64,000 nt of DNA from Brachyspira pilosicoli P43/6/78 (GCF_000325665.1 NC_019908.1:434001-498000); one strand, 5' to 3'. Shown: positions 9,793 to 19,766, counted from the stretch's first letter. The notes: generated by a model from the sequence alone, not told the origin. Numbers and translations are program-made.

Positions 9793-10809
9793 ATGTTTAT
9801 AGAAGATTTTAAGTTTGTATTTCTTTTTGTAATTATACCTGTACTAATATTTTTTTTAGTTACTTCTCGTTTTAAGGTGAATAGGGTATTATCTGTATTT
9901 ACTAAGAACACTAATTTTAAAAACGATAAAAATTATAAAAGAATATCTAAACTAAGAATATTTTCTGCTTCATTTTTAATACTTGCTTTATCATTATCAA
10001 TATTTGCATTAATGCAGCCTAAATGGGGTATAATAGAGCAAAAAATAAAAACTAATAATTATATGATAACTATATTATTAGATTTATCTCGTTCTATGGA
10101 GGCTGATGATGTATGGCCTTCAAGATTAGAAAGGGCAAAATTGGAGATAGAAGATTTTGTAAAGAATACTGATAATCTTTCTGTAGCTTTAGTAGGGTTT
10201 GCGGGAACTAGTTTTGTTGCTTCGCCTTTTACTCAAGATATGGAAACTTTTTCTTATATATTAAATGAATTAAATACTAAATCTGTAACTTTGCAGGGTA
10301 CTAGAATTGCTGATGCTTTAGTTACTGCAAAAAATACTTTTAATGTTAATATACCTGGAAAAAAATCTATTATACTTATAACAGACGGTGAAGACCATGC
10401 GGGGTATTTTGATAATATATTAAAAGAATTAAAAGACAATGATATTAGTGTTTATACTGTTGGAGTTGGTTCTGAACTTGGGGCTACTATAAGAAGTGAT
10501 ATTGGATATTCTGAAAATACTGTTATATCAAAAAGAGATGATAAAACATTAAAATTAATAGCAGATTCTACAGGCGGTAAATCTTATATTTCTGATAATA
10601 TATCTTTAAAATCAATATTTGATGATATAAAAAATAATATGGATAGTGTTTCTACAATGAAGAATAATAGAAGCTATAAAGATAGATTTCAAATATTTTT
10701 GTTTGCTTCAACTATTTTAATTATAATTGCTAGCATATTAAATATATTGACTCAAAAAAGAGTTCTTTACAAAAATAATAAAAGTAGTATCATTAAAGAT
10801 ACTAAATAA
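9793..10809 (+). CDS. BatA/BatB-like VWA-domain membrane protein
   Basis: The 338-residue protein has TM segments at about 8-25 and 56-75, a von Willebrand factor A domain (about 90-290) with an intact MIDAS motif DLSRS (97-101) and 'ITDGED', and a C-terminal TM (about 308-328). This is the layout of Bat (Bacteroides aerotolerance) VWA proteins, where the metal-dependent adhesion site faces the periplasm. It opens a four-gene run with a TPR protein, BatD and BatE on the same strand with overlapping or touching ends. Only one VWA gene is present here rather than the batA-batB pair, and no MoxR ATPase or DUF58 gene precedes it. Confidence 0.88.
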   Translation: MFIEDFKFVFLFVIIPVLIFFLVTSRFKVNRVLSVFTKNTNFKNDKNYKRISKLRIFSASFLILALSLSIFALMQPKWGIIEQKIKTNNYMITILLDLSRSMEADDVWPSRLERAKLEIEDFVKNTDNLSVALVGFAGTSFVASPFTQDMETFSYILNELNTKSVTLQGTRIADALVTAKNTFNVNIPGKKSIILITDGEDHAGYFDNILKELKDNDISVYTVGVGSELGATIRSDIGYSENTVISKRDDKTLKLIADSTGGKSYISDNISLKSIFDDIKNNMDSVSTMKNNRSYKDRFQIFLFASTILIIIASILNILTQKRVLYKNNKSSIIKDTK

Positions 10810-10825
10810 ATAGGTGATTTATATT

Positions 10826-11701
10826 GTGTTGTTTAGAATAAAAGTATTACTAGTATTTTTAATATTATTTTCAAGCTCCTATGCTTTTTCTTTAAATGAG
10901 TTTACAGCGAAGATTGATGTTGATAGGGCAAATAGATTATTAAGAAAAGGCGATTATGATAATGCTATAAGCTTGTATGAGAAGGCTTTAAGCAAATTGC
11001 CTACATCTCCTGAAATATATTATAATATGGGTACTACTTTATCTTCTATGGGAGATATGGAGTCAGCAGTTCAAGCTTTTGATATGGCTAAAAAGAATTT
11101 TACAGAAAAAACTTCTAAAGATATAAAAAGCTCAACTTACTATAATGCAGGTATAAGCAAAATAGAAATGGAAGATTATGCTGGTGCCATAGAAGAATTA
11201 ATAGAATCTTTGGTTAATAACCCTAATGATAATAATGCAAAAAGTGCTTTAGAGTACGCCAAAAAGAAATTAGAAGAGCAGAAGAAAAATAGCGGAGAGT
11301 CTGCTCAAAATAATAATAATGATAATCAAGACAATGCTAACTCTAATCAAAATAGTCAAGATAATCAGAATAATAATAATGAAAATAATAATAACAATCA
11401 AAATAATAACCAAGATAATAATCAGAATAATCAAGATAATCAAAACAATAATGAAAACAATCAGAATAATGATAATCAAGAAAATAACAATCAAAACAAT
11501 AACGATAATCAAGAAAATAATAATCAAGACAATAATCAGAATAATCAAGATAACAATAATGGAAACAACAACCAAAATGATGAAGAGCAAAATGCACAAA
11601 CTGATATTGATAGACTGTTAGATTCTTTGAGACAATATAGAAAAGATAAAGAAAATGATGACCAATATTATGGCGGAGGAAGAATTGATAAAGACTGGTA
11701 A
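10826..11701 (+). CDS. BatC-like TPR protein with Asn/Gln-rich tract
   Basis: After a signal peptide ending '..SSSYAFS', three TPR-type repeats follow ('ADRLLRKGDYDNAISLYEKAL'-like pattern, 'PTSPEIYYNMGTTLSSMGD', 'YYNAGISKIEMEDYAGAIEEL'). Then comes a tract of roughly 95 residues made almost only of Asn, Gln, Asp and Glu, and a short charged tail. The GTG at 10826 is preferred: AGGTGAT (10812-10818) sits 7 bases upstream, and that same element would overlap the GTG at 10814. In Bat operons the TPR protein pairs with the VWA protein at the membrane. Its end overlaps the BatD start by 17 bases, so translation is probably coupled. Confidence 0.8.
   Translation: MLFRIKVLLVFLILFSSSYAFSLNEFTAKIDVDRANRLLRKGDYDNAISLYEKALSKLPTSPEIYYNMGTTLSSMGDMESAVQAFDMAKKNFTEKTSKDIKSSTYYNAGISKIEMEDYAGAIEELIESLVNNPNDNNAKSALEYAKKKLEEQKKNSGESAQNNNNDNQDNANSNQNSQDNQNNNNENNNNNQNNNQDNNQNNQDNQNNNENNQNNDNQENNNQNNNDNQENNNQDNNQNNQDNNNGNNNQNDEEQNAQTDIDRLLDSLRQYRKDKENDDQYYGGGRIDKDW
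11302..11592 (+). repeat. Low-complexity AAT/CAA tract encoding Asn/Gln-rich spacer
   Basis: About 290 bases are built from AAT, AAC, CAA, CAG, GAT and GAA codons with recurring 'aataatcaagataat'-like blocks. They encode the N/Q/D/E spacer of the BatC-like protein. The block structure suggests length change by slippage or unequal recombination while keeping frame, since units are multiples of three. Confidence 0.75.
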
Positions 11702-13364
11702 AGTAATAGTTGCTGTATTATTTTTATTAAATGTTTCTGTCTTATTTTCTCAAACTACAATTACGGCTAAACTCTCTGATGAAAAAATAGGTGTCGGTGA
11801 GCTTTTTAGTTTATCTGTAACTATTAATAATACAAAAGGAAAGGTTACAATACCAAACATAGACGGCTTATTATTAAGAGGAACTTCGCAAACAAGAAAT
11901 ATGACATTAAGCGGTGGGACTTTTAAATCTATTCAAACCTATAGCTATACTTATGTTGCAAACAGAGTTGGGGTGTATAAAATAGATAATATCACTGTAA
12001 AAATAGATAATACAACTTACAAGGCAAATACTGTTACTTTAGAGGTTGTAGATGAGCCTGTGAGAGAAAAGCAAAGTGATGCTCCTGATTCTGATTCTTT
12101 TGACAGATTTATGAATTATTCTGAAGATATACATGTTGAAAACACTATAAATAAAACAGAAGTATATTTGTATGAGCCTATATATATTATACAAAAAGCA
12201 TATACTCATATTCCTGTTAATGTGGTTGGTATATCTAAAATAGCAGACAGAACAGATTTTATTTCTTATACAGATTCTTCTGAGTATAATTCTTTTACAG
12301 AGATAATTAATGGTAAAAGAGTGAGCGTTATACCATTAAAAAAAGAAGTGTTATATGCTTTGAAAGAGGGAGAAAAAAGCATTATTACTACTGAGTTTGT
12401 TTTTGAAAAGAATAATATGTTTTTTGATAGAGTTCTTTATGGTGAAGAAGAATATAATATAAAGGTTTTGCCTCTTCCTGATAATACAGGGTACAAAAAC
12501 TTTTCAGGCGGTGTTGGTGAGTTTGATTTTACTGTTAAGGCTAATAAAACTAATTTAAAAATAGGTGAAGAGGTGGTTGTTAGTTTAGAGGTTTTTGGAG
12601 AGGGTAATACTTCTATTATAAATATGCCTAGTATTGACACAAATATCAATAAATATTTTTCTGTTTATCAGCCAAAAACATATGAAACTAATTGGTTTGA
12701 AGATGATAGAATGATGGCCAAAAAGACAAAACAGTATGTTATGGTTGCTACTAATAGCGGAGAGTTTAGTTTGTCAAATATAGCTTTTTGTTATTTTTCT
12801 CCAGAGGCTAAAAGTTATAGTAATGTTTATGCGGAAAATATATCTTTTAATATGATGGGCGGTAATATTGGCTCTTCTTCTTTTATTGATAATAATAATC
12901 AGCCTAATGTTATTAATATCAAAGATACTTATATAAAAAATGAAAAGCCTTTTAATTTGTTAAACATTAATATCGTTTATATTTATATACTTATTTTAAT
13001 AATATTTTCTTTTATTATAGTATTTTCTAAGAAGATTAAAACATTAGCTTTATCTCCTTCAAACAATAATAAAGAATCTGGTATTAGTATTATGATTTCA
13101 AATTATAATGAAGGAAATAGAGAAGAGTATTGTAAAAGTGTTATTTCTTATATAGAAAAAGAGATTAAAAAGAAATTAAATACAAACTCCAAAAATATTT
13201 ATTTGGAATTAAATGGAAAAGTAGAAGAAGAAAAAATAAAAGAGATAAAGTCTATAATAGATTCTTGTGAGAGAGAGCTTTATTCTGGAAATAAACAGAG
13301 TGAGAATACAGATTATCATAGTAAGGCTATTGAAATAATTACTAGTATTAACAAAAAGAAGTGA
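11685..13364 (+). CDS. batD: BatD-like protein (oxygen tolerance)
   Basis: The protein has a signal peptide (MIKTGKVIVAVLFLLNVSVL... ending FSQ). Repeated beta-sandwich domains follow, beginning 'TTITAKLSDEKIGVGELFSLSVTI', the typical BatD opening. The segments 'YVANRVGVYKIDNITVKID' and 'KANKTNLKIGEEVVVSLEVFGEGN' are BatD repeats. A late TM (about 430-450, IYILILIIFSFIIVFS) precedes a cytoplasmic tail. The start chosen is TTG 11685, because GGAGG at 11675-11679 is placed 5 bases upstream and it directly begins the signal peptide. Upstream ATGs would add about 10 residues overlapping the BatC gene. The protein is periplasmic and membrane-anchored, working with the VWA and TPR partners encoded just upstream. 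Confidence 0.85.
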   Translation: MIKTGKVIVAVLFLLNVSVLFSQTTITAKLSDEKIGVGELFSLSVTINNTKGKVTIPNIDGLLLRGTSQTRNMTLSGGTFKSIQTYSYTYVANRVGVYKIDNITVKIDNTTYKANTVTLEVVDEPVREKQSDAPDSDSFDRFMNYSEDIHVENTINKTEVYLYEPIYIIQKAYTHIPVNVVGISKIADRTDFISYTDSSEYNSFTEIINGKRVSVIPLKKEVLYALKEGEKSIITTEFVFEKNNMFFDRVLYGEEEYNIKVLPLPDNTGYKNFSGGVGEFDFTVKANKTNLKIGEEVVVSLEVFGEGNTSIINMPSIDTNINKYFSVYQPKTYETNWFEDDRMMAKKTKQYVMVATNSGEFSLSNIAFCYFSPEAKSYSNVYAENISFNMMGGNIGSSSFIDNNNQPNVINIKDTYIKNEKPFNLLNINIVYIYILILIIFSFIIVFSKKIKTLALSPSNNNKESGISIMISNYNEGNREEYCKSVISYIEKEIKKKLNTNSKNIYLELNGKVEEEKIKEIKSIIDSCERELYSGNKQSENTDYHSKAIEIITSINKKK

Positions 13365-13373
13365 CTTTTATTT

Positions 13374-14050
13374 ATGAGTATTAAAAAATTATTATAATGT
13401 TTTTAGTTTTTGGATGCAATTTCCTTTTTGCTCAAAATGATTTAGAAAATATTAATAATATATTTAAAAATGCAAATGATTTATATAATCAAGGAAGTTA
13501 TATAGAGGCTAATAATTTATATCTTAATTTAATAAGCTCTAATGTGGTGTCTAAAGATTTGTATTATAATTTAGCTTCTTCATATTATGAGATTAATAGT
13601 AATGGTTATGCTGTGTTATGGTATGAGAGAGCTTTGAATATATCGCCTTTCGATAAAGAGATTAAAAACAATATAAATAAAATAACAGAAAGAAAAGATT
13701 ATGATTCTTTTTATATAATTGCTTTTTATATAAGCTTGATTTTATTTGTATTTTTTAGTGTATTTTTATTTGTGTTGTTTATTAAAAAGAAAAATATTAA
13801 TTTCTTGTTGCTGATTAGTTGTGTTATTTTGCTTGTATTTTCTATATATTTATATAAGACTATAAAATCAGATTATATTATAATTATAAGAAATACTAAC
13901 ATATATAGCGGAAGCAGTATAAAGTCTGATATTGTATCTAGTGTATATGAGGGAGAAAAATTTAGAGTGATAAAAGAGTCCTCTAATTGGTATTATGTTA
14001 AAGGAATATCAAAAGGCTGGATTAACAAAGAAGATTTAGAGAAAATATAA
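13374..14050 (+). CDS. batE: BatE-like TPR/SH3 protein, start region possibly frameshifted
   Basis: The body has a TPR pair ('NDLYNQGSYIEANNLYLNL', 'DLYYNLASSYYEINSNGYAVLWYERALNISP'), two TM segments (about residues 105-130 and 134-155) and a C-terminal bacterial SH3 domain ('IRNTNIYSGSSIKSDIVSSVYEGEKFRVIKESSNWYYV' region) ending 'GWINKEDLEKI'. This is BatE architecture. The intact frame has ATG only at 13397, with no ribosome-binding site and a signal peptide lacking basic residues. The ATG at 13374 begins MSIKK. If the A6 at 13383-13388 were A7 it would read on as MSIKKIIIMFLVFGC, a normal signal peptide. I therefore place the likely true start at 13374. Confidence 0.72.
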
Positions 14051-14064
14051 TTTTGTATAGAGAA

Positions 14065-15753
14065 CTATTTTTTCTTTATATATTTTCTTACAAATCTGCT
14101 TATAATCATAATAAAACCCATAATTCCAGATAATAAGAAACCCACAAGTCCAACTAATGATATACCATGTATTAGCGGAGGCATTTTTGTAGCTATTATA
14201 AGTCCGCTTGAAATAATTAATGAAGCTAATACTATAGAATAACTTAATCTATCTCCCAAGCTATCTAAAGTATTTGCAAGTGTATCAAGTTTTTTATGTT
14301 CCAGCTGTATTCTTATATTACCTTTTTTCATTAAGCTTATAACTTCACCTAAATCCGAAGGTACGTTTTTTAAAACATGAAAATAATCATTAATTAAATT
14401 TCTAGATTGTTTTAATAGATTATCAGGCTTTAATTGTTCTTTGACATACTTGAAGGCAAAAGGCTTTATATGTTCTATTAATTTAAGGTCTTTATCTAAG
14501 TCTCTTCCCACACCTTCTAATACTATTAAAGATTTTATAAGAAGCATTATATTTCCAGAGAGCATTAATCTAAACTCTCTTATTATAGATATAAGTTCAT
14601 TAAATATATCTTCTATGTTTATGTTTTCTAATGGCATATCTATATATTTGTTTACAAGCATAAATATAGCCATATTAAAATCTTCCATGTTTTGCACTTC
14701 ACTATGATTGCATAAATCAAGTACAGCTTTAGCAAGATTAATATAATCAGCATTATTAATACTCATTATAAGAGAAGAGAAAGCCTCTTTTGAAGTAGGA
14801 GGTATAAACCCAATCATACCAAAATCTAAAAAACATAATACATTATTATCTAAAGCCATTAAATTACCAGGGTGCGGGTCGGCATGAAAGAAACCTAATT
14901 TAAATATTTGCTCTAATACACAATCAACACCAATAGAAACGAGTTTTTTTCTATCATATTTAGTATCATCAGGACTAATATCAGAGATTTTAATTCCTTC
15001 TATATATTCCATAGTTAATATATTTTTTGTGCTGTACTCTTCGTATATTTTAGCTATTTTTATATTTTTATTATTTTTGAAAAACTTTTGGAATTTTATA
15101 GTGTTATTTTTTTCAAAATTAAAATCCAATTCTTGTAAAAGCTGATTTTTAAAAGCTTTTATTAATTTCTCAGGTCTTATTAAAGCAAACTCTTCATTAT
15201 ATTTTTCTAGTATAGAAGAAAGCCAAGTTATTATTTCAATATCATTAAGTATATTTTCTTCTATGTTTGGTCTTTTTACTTTTATAGCAACTTTTTCGCC
15301 TGTTTTTAATACAGCAGTATGCACTTGAGAAATTGAGGCACTTGCTTTAGGGGTAGTATCAAAAGATTCAAAAGCTTCGCTTATAGGTTTTTGTAATTCT
15401 TGTTCTACTATTGCTACAGCTTCTTTTTCATCGAAAGGCTTAACATTGTTTTGAAGTTTTTTTAATTCATCAATAATGTCTTTTGGAAGTATATCGCTTC
15501 TGTTTGAAAGTATTTGACCTAATTTTACAAATGTAGTACCTAGTTCTTCGCAGGCCATTCTTATTCTCTGACCTCTGCTATAACCTCTTAAATCTATGCC
15601 TTTATATTTTACATTGAATTTCTGTATTGGATTTTTTACCAATTTTAATATAGGCGTAACAGCAATTATATCTTTAAAACCATATGCTATTATAACTGAT
15701 ATAATTTCTTTTGTTCTATTTAAAGACTTTTTCCCCTTCACAATATGCCCCAA
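14065..15753 (-). CDS. ABC1/UbiB atypical kinase family protein
   Basis: The 562-residue protein carries the UbiB hallmarks: 'LGTTFVKLGQILSNRSDILP' (KxGQ motif), 'PKASASISQVHTAVL' (the Ala-rich loop replacing a normal glycine loop), 'VAIKVKRPN', 'FFHADPHPGNLM' and 'FLDFGMIG' (metal-binding DFG). Two C-terminal TM segments anchor it. UbiB/COQ8 proteins are ATPases assisting lipid or quinone metabolism. No quinone-synthesis gene is in the window, so the lipid client is unknown. It lies 28 bases downstream of the phasin-like gene on the same strand and is convergent with batE, with a 14-base gap. Confidence 0.92.
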   Translation of the reverse strand: MGHIVKGKKSLNRTKEIISVIIAYGFKDIIAVTPILKLVKNPIQKFNVKYKGIDLRGYSRGQRIRMACEELGTTFVKLGQILSNRSDILPKDIIDELKKLQNNVKPFDEKEAVAIVEQELQKPISEAFESFDTTPKASASISQVHTAVLKTGEKVAIKVKRPNIEENILNDIEIITWLSSILEKYNEEFALIRPEKLIKAFKNQLLQELDFNFEKNNTIKFQKFFKNNKNIKIAKIYEEYSTKNILTMEYIEGIKISDISPDDTKYDRKKLVSIGVDCVLEQIFKLGFFHADPHPGNLMALDNNVLCFLDFGMIGFIPPTSKEAFSSLIMSINNADYINLAKAVLDLCNHSEVQNMEDFNMAIFMLVNKYIDMPLENINIEDIFNELISIIREFRLMLSGNIMLLIKSLIVLEGVGRDLDKDLKLIEHIKPFAFKYVKEQLKPDNLLKQSRNLINDYFHVLKNVPSDLGEVISLMKKGNIRIQLEHKKLDTLANTLDSLGDRLSYSIVLASLIISSGLIIATKMPPLIHGISLVGLVGFLLSGIMGFIMIISRFVRKYIKKK

Positions 15754-15781
15754 TTATTTAATTATTAGTATTGTTTATAAT

Positions 15782-16090
15782 TTACTGCTGATTGTTTATT
15801 TTGCTTTTTAATTCTTCTAATTCTTTTTTTATAGCATCATATTCTTCTTTTTTTACGTAACCAGCTTTATCCATAGTAGTTTTTATTCTCTCATCTAAAT
15901 ACTGAGTTATTTCTTCTTTAGTTTCATTAGCCTTAGTAACCATTTCTTTTACAAATTTCTCGCCTTCTTCTGTGCTCATGTTCTTATCTTTTATAAACTC
16001 TTTTGCAGCCTCTTCTACTTTTTCTTTTCCTTTAAGCATAAATCCTATACCAGTATAAATGCCAGATTTTATTTCATCAGAAATACCCAT
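15782..16090 (-). CDS. Phasin-like small coiled-coil protein
   Basis: The 102-residue, highly charged, helix-forming protein resembles PHA-synthesis regulator/phasin-family proteins: 'GIYTGIGFMLKGKEKVEEAAKEFI', then 'STEEGEKFVKEMVTKANETKEEI' and a C-terminal coiled coil 'EEYDAIKKELEELKSKI'. A strong GGGGGA ribosome-binding site lies 6 bases before the ATG. Such proteins often precede UbiB/AarF genes in Firmicutes-like genomes, as here. Granule or lipid-surface binding is inferred from family likeness. No PHA synthase gene is visible. Confidence 0.75.
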   Translation of the reverse strand: MGISDEIKSGIYTGIGFMLKGKEKVEEAAKEFIKDKNMSTEEGEKFVKEMVTKANETKEEITQYLDERIKTTMDKAGYVKKEEYDAIKKELEELKSKINNQQ

Positions 16091-16239
16091 AATTATTCCC
16101 CCTTGAAAATTATTAGTTTGTTTTAATATTATCTTTTTTTTAATAAAAAGTCAACACTCTTAAATTACATATTGGTACTTTTTTGAATTATATTTTATTA
16201 GATAACATAATTTTTTTATTAAAATATTTGATTTTGCTA

Positions 16240-16268
16240 TTGCAATATTATTAGAAGTATTATATAAT
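16240..16268 (+). promoter_or_regulatory. Promoter of the ilv leader/ilvBNC operon
   Basis: TTGCAA at 16240-16245 and TATAAT at 16263-16268 are separated by exactly 17 bases. They lie about 30 bases ahead of the leader peptide ATG and 228 bases ahead of ilvB. Confidence 0.7.
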
Positions 16269-16298
16269 AGATACTAAAATAAGATAAGGAGAAGATGT

Positions 16299-16373
16299 AT
16301 GAAGTCATTTTTCAAACATTTCAATCAAACTAACATATCTATTATTCTCCTATCTCTCATTATTATCCTGTAA
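16299..16373 (+). CDS. Ile/Leu-rich leader peptide upstream of ilvB (attenuation)
   Basis: The 24-codon ORF (ATG 16299, TAA 16371) has an AAGGAG ribosome-binding site at 16286-16291, seven bases before the ATG. The product begins MKSFFKHFNQTN and ends ISIILLSLIIIL: six Ile and four Leu in the last twelve residues, no Val. Leu codons are CTC, CTA, CTC and CTG, unlike the TTA/CTT used in surrounding genes, so they should slow when charged tRNA is limiting. It sits between the promoter and ilvB, as ilv/leu leader peptides do. No GC-rich terminator follows. TCTCCTA in the leader (16346-16352) is complementary to the ilvB ribosome-binding site TAGGAGA (16484-16490), hinting at translational control. 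Confidence 0.75.
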   Translation: MKSFFKHFNQTNISIILLSLIIIL

Positions 16374-16483
16374 AGTTTCTTTTTATAAAAAAATACACAC
16401 ATACAAAAAATAAAAAAATAATAAATTGTATTCTGTTATATTTGTATATATTTATAATACTATATATAGAATCTAGTAGATTT

Positions 16484-16490
16484 TAGGAGA
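16484..16490 (+). promoter_or_regulatory. ilvB ribosome-binding site, complementary to leader
   Basis: TAGGAGA lies 5 bases before the ilvB ATG. It can pair 7 of 7 bases with TCTCCTA inside the leader ORF (16346-16352). The same leader stretch can instead pair with the leader's own AGGAGAA (16287-16293). Confidence 0.4.
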
Positions 16491-16495
16491 TTTTT

Positions 16496-18169
16496 ATGCA
16501 ATTGAATGGTTCAGATGTTTTAATTGAAGTTTTAATAGAAGAGGGGGTAGACACTGTATTTGGTTATCCTGGCGGAGCTGCTTTAAATATATATGATGCT
16601 ATTTATAAATATAGAGATAAAATAAAGCATATAATGCCTGTTGATGAGGCAGGAGCTTGTCATGCTGCTGACGGATATGCAAGAGCAAGCGGAAAAACAG
16701 GAGTAGTAATTGCAACAAGCGGTCCTGGAGCTACTAACTTGGTAACACCATTAGCTACAGCATATATGGATAGTGTGCCTTTGGTGGCAATTACAGCTAA
16801 TGTACCTACAAGTTTAATAGGTAAAGATTCTTTTCAAGAGGTTTATATTGCTGGAATAACAATGACTATCACTAAACATAATTTTGTTGTTAGAGATATT
16901 AAAGATTTGGCTGATACTATTAGAAAAGCTTTCTATATAGCAAATACTGGAAGAAAGGGACCTGTTTTAATAGATATACCAAAAAATATAACTGTAGCAG
17001 AAACAGAATTCGTAAGCAAACAAAAAATTACTCCAAAACAGCTTCAAATAAGCTCTGAAGATGAAAACACTATAAAAGAAGTAGCAAAATTGATAAATGA
17101 ATCTAAAAAGCCTATTATATATTTTGGCGGAGGAGCTAAAGATTCAAGCGATAAATTAAGAGAGTTTATGATTAATACTAATATTCCTTCTGTACATACT
17201 TTAATGGGGGCTGGTGTATTAGGATATAATGATAAATTAAATATAGGGCTTTTGGGAATGCATGGCTCTGCTACTGCTAATAAGGTTATGAATGAAGCTG
17301 ATTTGATACTTGCTATTGGTACTAGATTTAGCGATAGGGTTGCTTTGAATACTTCTAAATTTGGAGGAAGTGCTAAAAAGGTGCATATAGACATTGACAG
17401 AAGTGAGATTAATAAAAATGTTAATGTTGATTATAGTATAATAGGTGATTTGAATGATGTATTAGATAGATTTAATAAACTTGTAAAAAGAGTGAAAGAT
17501 GATGAATGGGTAAAATATTTATCTGATTTAATATCAAAAGAAAAAGAAGAGAATTTCAAAAGAAATACAAATAAAGACGGCATTTATCCTAGCAGAGTTA
17601 TGAATATAATAGGGGATAAAACTAAAGATGAAGCTATTTATGTTACCGATGTAGGTCAGCATCAGATGTGGGCTGTTCAATATATACGCCATACTAAGCC
17701 AAGGAGTTTTATAACTAGCGGAGGTTTGGGAACTATGGGCTTTGGATATGGGGCTGCTTTAGGTGTTCAGGTTGCTAAGCCAGATAGGAGAGTAATACAT
17801 ATAACAGGTGACGGCTCTTTTTATATGAACTTAAATGAGGTAGCTACTGCTGTTGAATATAATTTACCTATTATAACAATAATACTTAATAATAGTACAT
17901 TAGGTATGGTAAGACAGTGGCAGACAATATTTTATGAATCTAGATATTCAAGCACTGATATCAATAAAAAAATGGATTATGTTAAAGTTGCTGAAGGGTT
18001 TGGAGCTAAAGGGTTTAGATGCGAAACTATAGGCGAATTTGAAAGTGCTTTTGAAGAGGCATTAAAATGTAAATGTCCTGTTTGGATAGAATGTGTTATA
18101 GATAAAGATTTGAGAGTTTTACCTATGATTCCAGCTGGCGGAACTATAGATGATATAATAGTAGATTAA
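16496..18169 (+). CDS. ilvB: Acetolactate synthase large subunit
   Basis: The 557-residue ThDP enzyme has the PYR domain 'DTVFGYPGGAALNIYDAIY' and 'PVDEAGACHAADGYARASGK' (catalytic Glu), the 'ATSGPGATNLVTPLATAYMDSVPL' region, a central FAD/transhydrogenase-type domain, and the PP domain 'ITGDGSFYMNLNE...ILNNSTLGMVRQWQ' (GDG...N ThDP/Mg motif). It condenses two pyruvates to acetolactate (valine/leucine path) or pyruvate with 2-oxobutyrate (isoleucine path). It is the first gene of ilvB-ilvN-ilvC, with the leader peptide and promoter upstream. Full family length; no visible defect. Confidence 0.96.
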   Translation: MQLNGSDVLIEVLIEEGVDTVFGYPGGAALNIYDAIYKYRDKIKHIMPVDEAGACHAADGYARASGKTGVVIATSGPGATNLVTPLATAYMDSVPLVAITANVPTSLIGKDSFQEVYIAGITMTITKHNFVVRDIKDLADTIRKAFYIANTGRKGPVLIDIPKNITVAETEFVSKQKITPKQLQISSEDENTIKEVAKLINESKKPIIYFGGGAKDSSDKLREFMINTNIPSVHTLMGAGVLGYNDKLNIGLLGMHGSATANKVMNEADLILAIGTRFSDRVALNTSKFGGSAKKVHIDIDRSEINKNVNVDYSIIGDLNDVLDRFNKLVKRVKDDEWVKYLSDLISKEKEENFKRNTNKDGIYPSRVMNIIGDKTKDEAIYVTDVGQHQMWAVQYIRHTKPRSFITSGGLGTMGFGYGAALGVQVAKPDRRVIHITGDGSFYMNLNEVATAVEYNLPIITIILNNSTLGMVRQWQTIFYESRYSSTDINKKMDYVKVAEGFGAKGFRCETIGEFESAFEEALKCKCPVWIECVIDKDLRVLPMIPAGGTIDDIIVD

Positions 18170-18188
18170 AAAATAGTAGGAGCAAAAA

Positions 18189-18716
18189 ATGAATAACAAA
18201 CAAAGAAGGGTTTTAGTTTTATTTGTAGATAATAGTTCTGGTGTATTAAATAGAATAACTTTATTATTTAGTCAAAAGGGATTTAATATAGAAACTATTA
18301 CTTGTTCAGTAACTTGTGTGCCTAGCATATCAAGAATGACTATAGTTACAGATGGAGATGATTTGCATATTACACAGATTATGAAACAAGCTTCTAAACT
18401 TATAGAGGTTCATTCTGTTCATTTAATAGACCATTGTAACAGCATAATAAGAGATTTGTTGTTGGTAAAAATAGAAATAGATGATTCAAATAAACGCAGA
18501 GTTTGTGATATAACAAATGCTCATAATGGACTTATACTTGATATAGGAAGTAAAAGCATGATAGTTGAAATTACAGCTTCTGCTTCTATAATAGACGGCT
18601 ACTTAGAAGCGTTAAAAGATTTCAATATATTAGAGCTTTCAAGGACAGGGGTAACATCTATACAACTGGGTGATGATGTTCCTGATATGAATATAATAAA
18701 TAATTTTGAGTTTTGA
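18189..18716 (+). CDS. ilvN: Acetolactate synthase small (regulatory) subunit
   Basis: The 175-residue protein has an N-terminal ACT domain ('RRVLVLFVDNSSGVLNRITLLFSQKGFNIETIT') and the C-terminal ALS regulatory domain ('RDLLLVKIEIDD..', 'LEALKDFNILELSRTGVTSIQLGD'). It activates IlvB and confers valine feedback inhibition in relatives. The length fits the IlvH/IlvN long form. AGGAG lies just before its ATG, 19 bases after ilvB, so both are in one operon. Confidence 0.95.
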   Translation: MNNKQRRVLVLFVDNSSGVLNRITLLFSQKGFNIETITCSVTCVPSISRMTIVTDGDDLHITQIMKQASKLIEVHSVHLIDHCNSIIRDLLLVKIEIDDSNKRRVCDITNAHNGLILDIGSKSMIVEITASASIIDGYLEALKDFNILELSRTGVTSIQLGDDVPDMNIINNFEF

Positions 18717-18746
18717 TAATTTATAATAAATATTTTAATAAACTAA

Positions 18747-19766
<1,020 letters not shown>

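Noticed and set aside
11270-11621. Ile/Val-rich and Tyr/Asp-rich ORFs on both strands over the BatC low-complexity tract
   Set aside because: They are other-frame readings of the AAT/CAA repeat, with no ribosome-binding site and extreme composition.
11655-11684. ATG starts at 11655, 11658 and 11670 for batD
   Set aside because: They add a non-signal extension within batC; TTG 11685 follows a well-placed GGAGG and begins the signal peptide.
16295-16333. Alternative small ORF from ATG 16295 upstream of ilvB
   Set aside because: Only 12 codons with no Ile/Leu run and poorer ribosome-binding-site spacing than ATG 16299.
16374-16483. T-box or classical terminator-type attenuator for ilvB
   Set aside because: No specifier loop, no T-box consensus and no GC-containing hairpin with a T tract were found; only a leader ORF and ribosome-binding-site pairing.
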